Of a DNA stretch of 64,000 nucleotides, positions 18,637 to 29,615 are shown in pieces. Both the position numbers and the translations under genes were made by a program. The notes below the pieces were generated by a model. It was not told where the DNA came from and did not search any database. It saw only the letters and a list, made by a program, of their open reading frames with translations. The DNA lies in assembly GCF_024509055.1 (NCBI RefSeq), contig NZ_JANINM010000482.1:1-64000 (forward strand), given 5' to 3'. The stretch comes from Mesorhizobium sp. GTDB taxonomy: Bacteria > Pseudomonadota > Alphaproteobacteria > Rhizobiales > Rhizobiaceae. Position 1 is the first letter of the stretch. Each line of letters starts with the position of its first letter.

Positions 18637-18933
18637 TGGTGTCCACGGCAGGATTTGAACCTGCGACCCCAGGATTCATACCACTTCGGCTTTCGCCGCC
18701 GCTTCCGCGTTCGTGGTCTGGACTGTCCCTTCACCATTGGCCAAGGCCGTTAGGTGCTGCCCATCCAGTCTCTACACCTTCACCGGAATATTCCGGAGCT
18801 TGGCTCGGGATTGGCATGCTGAGAGTTCAGCGAAGCGTTCCCCGAATTTGAGCAGATCGGTTGTACCGTTTCCGAATTACAACCCCCAATTGTTTCAGGA
18901 ATCCTGTGCTCTATCCAACTGAGCTACGTGGAC
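18637..18933 (-). tRNA. tRNA-Arg(CCU) interrupted by a group I intron (3' CCA encoded)
   Basis: 5' exon GTCCACGTAGCTCAGTTGGATAGAGCACAGGATTCCT (18897-18933); 3' exon AATCCTGGGGTCGCAGGTTCAAATCCTGCCGTGGACACCA (18637-18676); spliced exons give a full cloverleaf (GUCCACG/CGUGGAC, CAGGA/UCCUG, GCAGG/CCUGC). Confidence 0.93.
18677..18896 (-). ncRNA. Group I intron (IC3-like), 220 nt, no ORF
   Basis: Core GGUGAAGGUGUAGAGACUGGAUGGGCAGCACCUAA...GGUGAAGGGACAGUCCAGACCACG...GGCGAAAGCC closely resembles the Azoarcus tRNA-Ile intron core; P1 AUUCCU/GGGGGU with U.G at the splice site; terminal omega-G; P7 GACUG/CAGUC. Confidence 0.92.
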
Positions 18934-19023
18934 GTTCTCCTTCTAGCGAGGAGGGCGTCGTACCCGATGCGCCCGAAAATATCAATTGACCCAAACTGGT
19001 AAAGTTACCGCACCTCGAAACCC

Positions 19024-19100
19024 TGGTGGTGGCTGGAATTCCCCCAGATCGGTAACTCTTTCCCCCTTAGAGGCGCTCTATCCTACTGAGCTACGGGACC
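19024..19100 (-). other. Degenerate tRNA-like sequence (possible tRNA pseudogene)
   Basis: GGTCCCGTAGCTCAGTAGGATAGAGCGCCTCTAAG has an intact 5' acceptor strand and D-arm like tRNA-Arg, but no matching 3' acceptor strand or canonical anticodon/T loops. Confidence 0.4.
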
Positions 19101-19194
19101 ACGCGGCCCGACACATAGCCGCTTCGGACCGGTTCGCCAAGAGGCGCGTATGGCGCCGGGGCAAATCGCTCCGGCGCCTCGGTGCATTTGGACG

Positions 19195-20358
19195 TCAGGC
19201 GGCGAGCGCCGTTTCCGCCAGCCTCACCCAGTAACTCATGCCGTGCGGGATGACCTCGTCGTTGAAGTCGTAGGCGGGATGGTGCAGGCCGGCTGAATCG
19301 CCATTGCCGATGAAGATGAAGGCGCCGGGCCTCGCCTCCAGCATGTAGGAAAAGTCCTCGCCGCCCATCACCGGCTGGATGGCGCGGTGGACCTGCGCGT
19401 CGCCGGCAACGTCGGCGGCGATATCGCTGGCAAAGATCGTCTCTTCCGGATGGTTGAAGGTGACGGGGTAATTGGCGTCGTAGTCGACCTCGATCGACGC
19501 GCCGAAGGCAGTGGCCAAGCCCGCGCAAAGCGCGCGGATGCGCTCTTCAGACTTCTTGGCCACTTCCTTCTTCAGCGTGCGCACGGTGCCGCAAATCTCG
19601 GCGCTTTCGGGGATCACATTATAGGCGTCGCCGGCGTGGAATTTGGTGACAGACACCACCACGGCCTCGACGGGATCGGTGCTGCGCGAGGCGATGGTCT
19701 GCAGTGCACCGACCAGCTGGCTGGTGATGACGATCGGGTCGATTGTGCCATGCGGCATCGCCGCATGCCCTCCGCGGCCCTTGACGGTGATGGTGAACTC
19801 GGCGGTCGCGGCCATGATCGGGCCGGGCTTGATGGCGAATTGGCCGACCGGGAGCCCCGGCATGTTGTGCATGCCGAATACCCTGGAAATGCCGAAGCGC
19901 TCCATCATGCCGTCCTTGACCATTTCATTGCCGCCGCCGCCGCCTTCCTCGGCCGGCTGGAAGATGACGGCAACGGCGCCGGCGAAGTTGCGGGTCTCGG
20001 CCAGGTATTTGGCGGCGCCGAGCAGCATCGCGGTATGGCCGTCATGGCCGCAGGCGTGCATCTTGCCGGATACCGTCGAGGCCCAGGGCTTGCCAGTGAT
20101 CTCCTCGATCGGCAGCGCGTCCATGTCCGCGCGCAGCCCGATGGTCGCGCCATCGCCCTTGCGGCCGCGGATGATGCCGACGACGCCCGTCTTGCCGAGA
20201 CCTGTCACCACCTCGTCGCAGCCGAAGGCCTTGAGCTTGTCGGTGACGAAGGCGGCGGTCTTGAAAACATCGAAGTTCAGCTCCGGTGTCTGGTGCAGAT
20301 GTCGTCGCCAGCCAGCAACTTCTTCCTGCATTTCCGCGGCGCGGTTCAAAATCGGCAT
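19195..20358 (-). CDS. M20 family amidohydrolase (hippurate hydrolase-like)
   Basis: LRADMDALPIEE, MHACGHDGHTAMLLGAA, QPAEEGGGG, MGGEDFSY motifs. Confidence 0.93.
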   Translation of the reverse strand: MPILNRAAEMQEEVAGWRRHLHQTPELNFDVFKTAAFVTDKLKAFGCDEVVTGLGKTGVVGIIRGRKGDGATIGLRADMDALPIEEITGKPWASTVSGKMHACGHDGHTAMLLGAAKYLAETRNFAGAVAVIFQPAEEGGGGGNEMVKDGMMERFGISRVFGMHNMPGLPVGQFAIKPGPIMAATAEFTITVKGRGGHAAMPHGTIDPIVITSQLVGALQTIASRSTDPVEAVVVSVTKFHAGDAYNVIPESAEICGTVRTLKKEVAKKSEERIRALCAGLATAFGASIEVDYDANYPVTFNHPEETIFASDIAADVAGDAQVHRAIQPVMGGEDFSYMLEARPGAFIFIGNGDSAGLHHPAYDFNDEVIPHGMSYWVRLAETALAA

Positions 20359-20572
20359 TTGGCGTCCATTTCTTCGTTGGGGGCAGGCGGTTCAGATCCG
20401 CCGCTCGTCAATTGTGATTGGCCTGTGTTTTGCCATTTTGGCGTCACATAGGATAAATAGCACCGCAACAATGCGATCCGGGTTGAGGGTCGGAGCGCAT
20501 TTGCTGGCCATGGGTAACCAAATCTTACGGAGCCAGCGGCGATTACGGCAAGAGGCGATTTCGGAATAGATC

Positions 20573-21748
20573 ATGCGGCATAGGCATTTCCTCAACCTGT
20601 TGCTGGCGGGCGCGCTGGCGTTGCCGGTGCTTGCGGGCGCCGCTCGCGCCAATCCGGTGGTGCTGTTCGACCTCAAGAGCGGCCAGATTCTGGAGCACCA
20701 GGACGCCTTCAAGCGCTGGTATCCGGCATCGCTCAGCAAGCTGATGACCGCCTATGTCGCGTTCCGGGCGATTGCCGCCGGCGAGGTGGCGCTCGATTCG
20801 CCGATCAAGGTGACAAAGCATTCGGCGGGCGAGCCGCCGAGCAAGATGGGCTTCAAGCCCGGCTCGGTCATGCGGCTCGACAATGCGCTGAAGATGATGC
20901 TGGTCAAATCTGCCAACGACATCGCCATGGCCGTTGGCGAGAATGTCGGTGGGTCGCAGGCGGCATTCGCCGATCGCATGAACGCCGAGGCCGCCCGGCT
21001 CGGCATGACCGGAACGCATTTCGTCAACCCGAACGGGCTCTTTTCGCCCGATCAGTATTCGACCGCGCGCGATCTCGCCGTGCTGGTGACGGCGCTTCGC
21101 AACGACTTCCCGCAATATGCTTCCTGGTTCTCGATCGAAGGGCTTGCCGTCGGCAAGAAGGCGATTCCGAACTACAACCTGCTGATTGGCCGCTATCCCG
21201 GCGCGGACGGCATGAAGACCGGCTTTGTCTGCAATTCGGGCTTCAACATGATCGGTTCCGCCACGCGCAACGGCCGCACGCTGGTTGCCGTGGTGCTTGG
21301 CGAGAAATCCGCCGTCAGCCGCGCCGAGGCGGCGGCGAAGCTGCTCGACCAGGGGTTCGACACCCCGGCCGCCGGCTCGACGACGCTCGCGGCGCTCAAG
21401 CCCTATGGCGATACGCTGTCGCCCAACGACCTGCATGACGAGATCTGCAAGAAGAAGGCGACCGACGAGGAGCAGTCCGAGGCCGCGCCGACCGTGGCGC
21501 CGAAGGACAAGCCCAAATCCCCCTATCAGGTGAAGCTCGATCATCCGACGCTGGTCGCGGTCGGTCTGGGCGGCGCCACCGGGCCCGCGCCCAAGGCCTT
21601 CATCGACCAGGTCAACCAGAATTACGCCGACGTGCCGCTGCCGAGCTGGCGTCCCGACAAGCCGGCGCCGACCGGCGCCGAGCCGCTGGCCACCGGAACT
21701 GCGGCAGCCGCCGCGCAGGGCGACCAGCCCGTCAAGGGCGCCAACTAG
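20573..21748 (+). CDS. D-alanyl-D-alanine carboxypeptidase (penicillin-binding protein)
   Basis: Signal peptide; SLSKL (SxxK), SAN, KTG (MKTGFVCNSGFNM). Confidence 0.93.
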   Translation: MRHRHFLNLLLAGALALPVLAGAARANPVVLFDLKSGQILEHQDAFKRWYPASLSKLMTAYVAFRAIAAGEVALDSPIKVTKHSAGEPPSKMGFKPGSVMRLDNALKMMLVKSANDIAMAVGENVGGSQAAFADRMNAEAARLGMTGTHFVNPNGLFSPDQYSTARDLAVLVTALRNDFPQYASWFSIEGLAVGKKAIPNYNLLIGRYPGADGMKTGFVCNSGFNMIGSATRNGRTLVAVVLGEKSAVSRAEAAAKLLDQGFDTPAAGSTTLAALKPYGDTLSPNDLHDEICKKKATDEEQSEAAPTVAPKDKPKSPYQVKLDHPTLVAVGLGGATGPAPKAFIDQVNQNYADVPLPSWRPDKPAPTGAEPLATGTAAAAAQGDQPVKGAN

Positions 21749-21750
21749 GG

Positions 21751-22860
<1,110 letters not shown>

Positions 22861-22877
22861 GGCGAAACCTGGAAGGT

Positions 22878-23117
22878 TCAGGCCGCGCCGCGCTCGACCA
22901 GGAAACGATGTCCGCCGGCGACAGACGCCGTCTCTATCAACTGGTGGCCTGCATCGGCGCAGAAGGCTGGAATGTCGATGACCGCCAGCGGGTCGGTGGT
23001 TTCGAGCCAGAGCAGGGTGCCTGGCCGCATCGCCGCCAGCCGCTTGCGGGCTTTCAGCACCGGCAAGGGGCAGTTCAGTCCTTTGAGATCGTAGACGGCG
23101 GCGGGCTTGTCGGCCAA
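22878..23117 (-). CDS. Sulfurtransferase TusA-family protein
   Basis: LKGLNCPLPVLKARKRLAAMRPG...DPLAVIDIPAFC; TTG start approximate. Confidence 0.8.
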   Translation of the reverse strand: MADKPAAVYDLKGLNCPLPVLKARKRLAAMRPGTLLWLETTDPLAVIDIPAFCADAGHQLIETASVAGGHRFLVERGAA

Positions 23118-23125
23118 GACTGGTC

Positions 23126-24415
23126 TCAGCCGCCGAACATGCCGAGCAGCTTCTTCTTCAGCTTCGACACAGTGCCTTCGTCGGTGTTCGCCGCCTGTGT
23201 CTCGACCGCCGGTGCGGCGGGCGCAGCACCCGCGGTCACAACCGGCTGCTGGGCTGCCTTCTTGGCGGCTTCCTTCTCCGCCAGCGCCTGCGCCTTGGCG
23301 GCTTCCTTGGCGGCCTTGGCAGCCTCGATCGCGGCGAGCCGCTGCTCCTCGGCCTTGCGCTTGGCTTCCTTTTCGGCGTCGAGGGCCGCCATCTTTCGGC
23401 CGAGCGGGGAATCGATGCGGCCCATGCGCACCGTCTCGGTCACCGAGCCGTCGGCATTCATCGACGGCGGATCGATCGGCACACGCTCGCCGCGGGCGCG
23501 GCGCTTCGACCAATCGGAGACGATGCTCGCTTCTTTGATGCCGGCTATGGTCGGCTTCGGCGGCGGCGTGCTCGACCTTATGGCAGAGTTGAACGCCGCG
23601 TCGTAGCTCTTCTCATAGTCGGTATAGGCAGTCTTCAGCGAATCCGGCTGTGTCGTTGCCGGGCAGGGGCCGGTCGGATCGAAAGTCGTGCCGTCAGGCG
23701 CAACCTGGTTGAAAACGTAGCGCTTCTCGCAGACGTCGACCTTCGGCGGTACCTTGGTGATCTCGAAATTGTCGTAGCCGACCTTCAGCATCTTCCAGAA
23801 CTCGTAGTTCGGGTCGTTGCGATAGCGCGCCATGTTGGCGGCGGTCATGCGGAACGGGAAGGCCTGGATCTGGAACTCGGTCTGGCCGCCCTGGAACGCA
23901 TCGCGGCCGAAGGCGTAGATCTGCTCGATCTGCGCGTCGGTCATCGAATAGCAGCCCGATGACGAGCACGCGCCGTGCACCATCAGGTTCTGACCCGTGC
24001 GGCCGTTGGCGCGGTCATAGGCGTTGGGGAAGCCGATGTTGAAGGAAAGATGGTAGTTCGATCGCGGATTCATCTGCGAAGGACGCACCGTGTAGAAGCC
24101 TTCCGGCGCCTGGCGGTCGCCCTCGGTGTATTTGGGTCCGAGCTTGCCCGACCATTTGCAGATGTCGTAGGTGGCGACGAGATCGTAGCGGCCGTTGGTC
24201 TTGGCCTTCCAGATCTCCAGCTTGCCTTCTTCCTTGAAGATGCGCGCCATTACCGACGAGGTGCGCACCATGCCCTTTGCCCTCATGTCGGCAAGGATCT
24301 TGTCGGGCAACGGCTTGTTGGCCTCCGGCGCGAAATCCTTCATCGACGAATCATTGCAGCCGGCAACGCCGATGGCAGCGATCAGGACTCCGGTGCGGGC
24401 AAGCTTGGCAAACAT
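23126..24415 (-). CDS. L,D-transpeptidase family lipoprotein
   Basis: Lipobox-like VAGCND; YkuD-type MVHGACSSSGCYSMTD; start MFAKLART. Confidence 0.85.
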   Translation of the reverse strand: MFAKLARTGVLIAAIGVAGCNDSSMKDFAPEANKPLPDKILADMRAKGMVRTSSVMARIFKEEGKLEIWKAKTNGRYDLVATYDICKWSGKLGPKYTEGDRQAPEGFYTVRPSQMNPRSNYHLSFNIGFPNAYDRANGRTGQNLMVHGACSSSGCYSMTDAQIEQIYAFGRDAFQGGQTEFQIQAFPFRMTAANMARYRNDPNYEFWKMLKVGYDNFEITKVPPKVDVCEKRYVFNQVAPDGTTFDPTGPCPATTQPDSLKTAYTDYEKSYDAAFNSAIRSSTPPPKPTIAGIKEASIVSDWSKRRARGERVPIDPPSMNADGSVTETVRMGRIDSPLGRKMAALDAEKEAKRKAEEQRLAAIEAAKAAKEAAKAQALAEKEAAKKAAQQPVVTAGAAPAAPAVETQAANTDEGTVSKLKKKLLGMFGG

Positions 24416-24622
24416 CAGTACGGCTATGTCTTTTCTCTCGGGCCAAAGGCCTCGGCACGACCGAGCCCGCACGCTGAACACCGACGGACGGTAAGCCCGT
24501 TAACCTTGAAAATTCCTTACCGCAAGCCTTGGAAACCCCTCACGGCATTTTCATTGAGCCGAATCCGGCGGCATTTTTGTGGCGAAGGGGCGCATTGCCG
24601 CCGCAATGCGGTTACGGGGCGG

Positions 24623-25573
24623 TCAGAGGCTGCGGCCCATCGCCAGATATTTTTCGCGGCGCTGCTCGCGGAAATCGATGTTGGCGCCGGCGAAATCCTT
24701 CATCGTCTTGGCGATGAGGTCGCCGGTGGCGGCGATCACCGTTTCGGGAGCGCGTTGCGCACCGCCCATCGGCTCGGGAACGATGGCGTCGATGATCTTC
24801 ATCTCCAGAAGATCCTGGGCGGTGATCTTCATGCTGGTCGCCGCATCCTTGGAGCGGGTGGTGTCGCGCCACAGGATCGAGGCCGCGCCCTCCGGCGAGA
24901 TCACCGAATAGATGGCATGTTCCAGCATATAGACGCGGTTGGCGGTGGCGATCGCGATAGCGCCGCCCGAACCGCCTTCGCCGATGACGACCGAGATCGA
25001 CGGCACCTTGAGCGCCAGGCAGGCGGAAGTCGAACGTGCGATGGCCTCGGCCTGGCCGCGCTCCTCGGCGCCGACGCCAGGGTAGGCACCGGCCGTGTCG
25101 ACCAGCGTCAAAAGCGGGATCTGGAAACGGTCGGCCAGCTCCATCAGCCGCACCGCCTTGCGGTAGCCCTCCGGTCGCACGGAGCCGAAATTGTGCTTGA
25201 TGCGGCTTGCCGTGTCGGAGCCCTTTTCCTGGCCGATCACCGCCACGGGCTCGCCGCGGAAACGGGCGAAGCCGCCGACGATCGCCTGGTCGTCGCCGAA
25301 ATTGCGGTCGCCCGCCAAAGGCGTGAAATCGCTGAAAAGAGCCTTGATGTAGTCGACGCAGTGCGGCCTGTCGGGGTGACGGGCCACCTGCACCTTCTGC
25401 CACGGTGTCAAAGCCTTGTAGAGGTCGCGCAACGCGTCGCGGGAACGCTTCTCCAGCCGGGTGATTTCGTCCGCGACATCGACCGCCTCGCCATTTTCGG
25501 CAAGCTTCTTGAGCTCAAGGATCTTGAGCTCAAGATCCTGCACCGGCTTTTCGAAATCGAGGTAATTATACAT
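24623..25573 (-). CDS. accA: Acetyl-CoA carboxylase carboxyltransferase subunit alpha
   Basis: [22 protein letters not shown]...[12 protein letters not shown]...GEGGSGGA. Confidence 0.95.
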   Translation of the reverse strand: MYNYLDFEKPVQDLELKILELKKLAENGEAVDVADEITRLEKRSRDALRDLYKALTPWQKVQVARHPDRPHCVDYIKALFSDFTPLAGDRNFGDDQAIVGGFARFRGEPVAVIGQEKGSDTASRIKHNFGSVRPEGYRKAVRLMELADRFQIPLLTLVDTAGAYPGVGAEERGQAEAIARSTSACLALKVPSISVVIGEGGSGGAIAIATANRVYMLEHAIYSVISPEGAASILWRDTTRSKDAATSMKITAQDLLEMKIIDAIVPEPMGGAQRAPETVIAATGDLIAKTMKDFAGANIDFREQRREKYLAMGRSL

Positions 25574-25672
25574 GCTTGGGCGGACCGATCCGTCGGAAGG
25601 CAATGGCAGGCGGAACCTCGGAAATGCTGGCTCCGGGCGGTGGAACGTCGCCCTCACATAGCGATATGAGGC

Positions 25673-26587
25673 CTAGTCGGCAAGCGGATGATGATCGTTG
25701 ACCAGCCGCACCAGCCGCTCCTCCAGCACGTGGGTATAGATCTGGGTCGTCGAGATGTCGGCATGGCCGAGCAATTGCTGCACGGCTCGCAGATCGGCGC
25801 CGTTCTGCAGGAGATGGCTGGCAAAGGCGTGGCGTAGCACGTGCGGCGAGATCTTGGCCGAGGCGATGCCGGCCCGCGCGGCCAGCCCCTTGAGGTCGCG
25901 GGCGAAAACCTGCCGTGAGAGATAGCCGCTGTCTGAAGAGGCGGGAAACAGGAACGGACTGTCGGCAAAGGCCGGCCGCCCGGCTCTCGCGACAAGCCAG
26001 GCGCGCATCGCTGCGCGCGCTTTCGCCGATAGCGGCACCATGCGCTCCTTGTCACCCTTGCCGCGCACCATGAAGAAGCGGTCGTCGCGAAGCGCGACCG
26101 TCACCGGCAGGCCGACCAGTTCGGAGACGCGCAGGCCGGTGGCATAAAGCACTTCGACCAGCGCATGCAGGCGGAGCGCGGCCATACTGTCGCCGCCCGG
26201 CTGGGCTTCGCCAGCCTCGAGCGCCGCGCGGTCGAGCAGGCGGCCGGTCTCGGCCTCGCTCATCGTCTTCGGCAGCGGCCGGCCCTTTCTCGGGCTGTCC
26301 AGCGTGCCGGTCGGGTCGTCGCCGCGCAGGCCCTCGGCGTAGAGGAATTTGAAGAACTGCCGGATCGCCGAGAGTTTGCGCGCCTGCGACGTCGGCGCGA
26401 AGCCGCGGGCGGCGACGTCGTCGAGATAGGCGCGGATATCCGCTGCTGCCGCTCCGGCCAGTCCGCCGCCGATGGCGCCGGAAGCCTCCTCCAGGTCACG
26501 ACGATAGGAGGAAAGCGTGTTCTCGGCCGCTCCCCGCTCGGCGCTCATCATCTCCAGGAAGGCTTCGATGCGGGCCGCGCTGTTCAT
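25673..26587 (-). CDS. xerD: Site-specific tyrosine recombinase XerD
   Basis: [51 protein letters not shown]; between accA and aroK. Confidence 0.9.
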   Translation of the reverse strand: MNSAARIEAFLEMMSAERGAAENTLSSYRRDLEEASGAIGGGLAGAAAADIRAYLDDVAARGFAPTSQARKLSAIRQFFKFLYAEGLRGDDPTGTLDSPRKGRPLPKTMSEAETGRLLDRAALEAGEAQPGGDSMAALRLHALVEVLYATGLRVSELVGLPVTVALRDDRFFMVRGKGDKERMVPLSAKARAAMRAWLVARAGRPAFADSPFLFPASSDSGYLSRQVFARDLKGLAARAGIASAKISPHVLRHAFASHLLQNGADLRAVQQLLGHADISTTQIYTHVLEERLVRLVNDHHPLAD

Positions 26588-26597
26588 CCGACCAGGG

Positions 26598-26750
26598 TCA
26601 GTTTTTCTTGGGATTGAGCTTTTCGGGAGGAATGCGCACGCTCATTTCGGCCTTTTTCGGCTCGACGAACATCGCCAGCGCGAACATCGCGCCATAGGCA
26701 ATGCCCGCAAGGACCGCCAGCGTCACGACGAAGCGAAACAATGTCGGCAT
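26598..26750 (-). CDS. Small single-TM membrane protein (50 aa)
   Basis: Frame reads [50 protein letters not shown]; below the supplied ORF length cutoff. Confidence 0.6.
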   Translation of the reverse strand: MPTLFRFVVTLAVLAGIAYGAMFALAMFVEPKKAEMSVRIPPEKLNPKKN

Positions 26751-26951
26751 TCAAATTTCGCCCGTCTTCTTGTTCTGCGATTCCAAGCCCTGTGCCCTTA
26801 TGGGACGCCATTCCGGCCAATTCAAGGACGAAGCCTTTGTTTTCACATGGGGCTTGTTCGGGAAATCGTTCGATGCGTTCGAAGCGCGCCCCTCCTGCCA
26901 TGCTTGACGCAAACAGGCTTTTGATGTCGATACGGCGCAAAGAGGGTCCGC

Positions 26952-27563
26952 ATGAACGCGTCACCAAATCCGCCGGACGAAGGTCGCGCCGCGTTGCTCG
27001 CGCAACTCGGCAGCCGCTCCATCGTCTTTGTCGGCCTGATGGGCGCCGGCAAGACGGCGATCGGCCGCAAGGTGGCCACCGTGCTGTCGCTGCCCTTCAT
27101 CGACAGCGATCATGAGATCGAAACCGTCTCGCGCATGACGGTGCCGGAACTGTTCGAACGCTATGGCGAGCCGGAATTCCGCGCGCTGGAGCAGCGGGTG
27201 ATCCTGCGCCTGCTGGAAAACGGCCCGCAGGTGCTGTCGACCGGCGGCGGCGCCTTCATGAACGCGCAGACCCGCGAGGCGATAGCCGCGCATGGCGTGT
27301 CGGTCTGGCTGAAGGCCGATCTCGATCTCCTGATGGAGCGCGTGTCCAAAAAGCAGAATCGGCCGCTGCTGAAGAGCCCCGATCCGCGCGGCGTGCTGGA
27401 GCGGCTGATGGACGAGCGCTATCCGGTCTACGCCACCGCCGACATCACCGTACCGACCCGTGACGACCGCAAGGAGATCATCGCCGGTGAGGTGATTTGC
27501 GCGCTCTGCACGCATCTCGGCGTCGCCGCGATCGAGACCAGCGACGAGGTGGAACATGAATGA
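26952..27563 (+). CDS. aroK: Shikimate kinase
   Basis: [12 protein letters not shown] Walker A, DSDHEIE, STGGGAF. Confidence 0.94.
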   Translation: MNASPNPPDEGRAALLAQLGSRSIVFVGLMGAGKTAIGRKVATVLSLPFIDSDHEIETVSRMTVPELFERYGEPEFRALEQRVILRLLENGPQVLSTGGGAFMNAQTREAIAAHGVSVWLKADLDLLMERVSKKQNRPLLKSPDPRGVLERLMDERYPVYATADITVPTRDDRKEIIAGEVICALCTHLGVAAIETSDEVEHE

Positions 27564-28701
27564 GGCCGCACCCGTGAAGGTCGAGGTCGGGCTCGGCGAC
27601 CGGGCCTATGACATATTGATCGGCACCGGGCTGCTCGCCAGCGCCGGAAGCGAGATCGCGCGCCGCCTGCCCGGCACGCGCGCGGCCATCGTCACCGACG
27701 AGAATGTCGCCGCCGCCCATCTCGAAACGATGAGGGCCGGCCTCGAGAGAGGTGGGATCCAGGCAGCGGTCATCACGCTGCCGGCGGGCGAAAAGACCAA
27801 AAGCTTCGCGCATCTTGAAGAGGTGGTCGACGGCGTGCTTGCGGCCAAGCTCGAACGCCGGGACGTCGTGATCGCGCTCGGCGGCGGCGTCATCGGCGAT
27901 CTTACCGGATTCGCCTCCGGCATCGTGCGGCGCGGCATGAACTTCGTGCAGGTTCCGACGTCGTTGCTCGCCCAGGTCGACTCTTCCGTTGGCGGCAAGA
28001 CCGGCATCAACAGTCCGCGCGGCAAGAACCTCGTCGGCGTGTTTCATCAGCCGAAGCTGGTGCTCGCCGACACGGGCGTGCTCGACACGCTGCCGATCCG
28101 CGAATTCCGGGCCGGCTACGCCGAGCTTGCCAAATACGGGTTGATCGACCGGCCCGCCTTCTTCGCCTGGCTGGAAGCGAACTGGCAGGAGGTGTTTTCC
28201 GGCGGTCCGGCGCGGGCGGAAGCCATCGCCGAGGCTTGCCGCGCCAAGGCCGATGTCGTTGCCCGCGACGAGTTCGAAACCGGCGACCGCGCGCTGCTCA
28301 ATCTCGGCCACACTTTCGGCCATGCGCTGGAAGCCGCCACCAACTATGACGGCGCCCGCCTCGTCCATGGCGAGGGCGTCGCCATCGGCATGGCGCTGGC
28401 GCATCGTTTCTCCGCGCGCCTCAACCTGGCGAGCCCGGACGACGCGGAACGTGTCGAGGCGCATCTTCGCGCCGTCGGACTGCCCTGGCGCATGGCCGAC
28501 ATTCCCGGCGACCTGCCTGACGCCGAGGCGCTGCTCGGCTTCATCACGCAGGACAAGAAGGTGTCGCGCGGCGCGCTCACCTTCATTCTGACGCACGGCG
28601 TCGGGCAGGCGTTCATCGCCAAGGACGTGCCGCCTTCGGAAGTGCTGTCCTTCCTCAAGACGAGCCATCCCGGATCGCCCCGGATGAGCGATCCCAGATG
28701 A
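27556..28701 (+). CDS. aroB: 3-dehydroquinate synthase
   Basis: [34 protein letters not shown]; overlaps aroK. Confidence 0.96.
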   Translation: MNEAAPVKVEVGLGDRAYDILIGTGLLASAGSEIARRLPGTRAAIVTDENVAAAHLETMRAGLERGGIQAAVITLPAGEKTKSFAHLEEVVDGVLAAKLERRDVVIALGGGVIGDLTGFASGIVRRGMNFVQVPTSLLAQVDSSVGGKTGINSPRGKNLVGVFHQPKLVLADTGVLDTLPIREFRAGYAELAKYGLIDRPAFFAWLEANWQEVFSGGPARAEAIAEACRAKADVVARDEFETGDRALLNLGHTFGHALEAATNYDGARLVHGEGVAIGMALAHRFSARLNLASPDDAERVEAHLRAVGLPWRMADIPGDLPDAEALLGFITQDKKVSRGALTFILTHGVGQAFIAKDVPPSEVLSFLKTSHPGSPRMSDPR

Positions 28702-29591
28702 TCGACGCCGGCTGGATCGCCGCCGCCGTCCTCGCCGGCATCGTCATGCTCGCGCTTGCGTTCCGTACGCGCGCGCTTGCCACTTTCGGGTACAGGCTGG
28801 AGCCGATCGAACCGCAACGGGCCGCGCATGAGGAGTTGCGCGAGCCCACTGACGAATCCCGACGCGAAGCGCAGGCCGAGCGCGAGCACCGCAACCGGCT
28901 TGGAGGGCTTCTCGACCTCGAGGAGCTCGAAGTCTCCGACATCATGGTCCATCGCACCAACATGCGTTCGGTGAACGCCGACAACGCGCCGGAGGCGGTG
29001 GTTCGCGAAATCCTGCAGAGCCCGCACACCCGCATGCCGCTGTGGAAGGGTTCGCTCGACAACATTGTCGGCGTTCTGCACGCCAAGGATCTGCTCAGGG
29101 CCCTCAACGAAGTCGGCAACGACTTTTCCCAGATCGATGTGATGAAGATCGCGTCGAAGCCGTGGTTCGTGCCGGACACCACCACCTTGCAGGACCAGCT
29201 CAACGCCTTCCTGCGCCGCAAGGCGCATTTCGCCATCGTCGTCGACGAGTATGGCGAAATGGAAGGGTTGGTGACGCTGGAGGACATCATCGAGGAGATC
29301 GTCGGCGAGATCGCCGACGAGCACGATGTCGACATGCAGGGCGTCAAGCAGGAGGCGGACGGCTCGGTTGTCGTCGACGGCACGGTGCCGATCCGCGATC
29401 TCAACCGTGCGCTCGACTGGAACCTGCCCGACGAAGAAGCCACGACCATCGCGGGCCTCGTCATCCACGAGACGCAGTCGATCCCCGAGGAAAAACAGGC
29501 TTTCACCTTCCACGGCAAGCGTTTCGTCGTGATGAAGCGGGATAAGAACCGCATCGCGCGGCTGAGGATCAGGCCGGCCGGCGAGGGTTAG
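28698..29591 (+). CDS. CorC/HlyC-type CBS-domain protein
   Basis: [14 protein letters not shown]...[24 protein letters not shown]...[26 protein letters not shown]. Confidence 0.92.
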   Translation: MIDAGWIAAAVLAGIVMLALAFRTRALATFGYRLEPIEPQRAAHEELREPTDESRREAQAEREHRNRLGGLLDLEELEVSDIMVHRTNMRSVNADNAPEAVVREILQSPHTRMPLWKGSLDNIVGVLHAKDLLRALNEVGNDFSQIDVMKIASKPWFVPDTTTLQDQLNAFLRRKAHFAIVVDEYGEMEGLVTLEDIIEEIVGEIADEHDVDMQGVKQEADGSVVVDGTVPIRDLNRALDWNLPDEEATTIAGLVIHETQSIPEEKQAFTFHGKRFVVMKRDKNRIARLRIRPAGEG

Positions 29592-29615
29592 AGTTTCACG
29601 GACGCAATGATCCGA

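Noticed and set aside
18636-18851. ORFs overlapping the split tRNA (71 and 69 aa)
   Set aside because: Translate tRNA/intron sequence; no independent coding evidence
23975-25669. 564-aa plus-strand ORF
   Set aside because: Spans antisense of the L,D-transpeptidase gene and accA; no family signature
25673-26587. XerD as a second island integrase
   Set aside because: Conserved chromosomal context between accA and aroK and typical XerD length and motifs indicate the housekeeping recombinase
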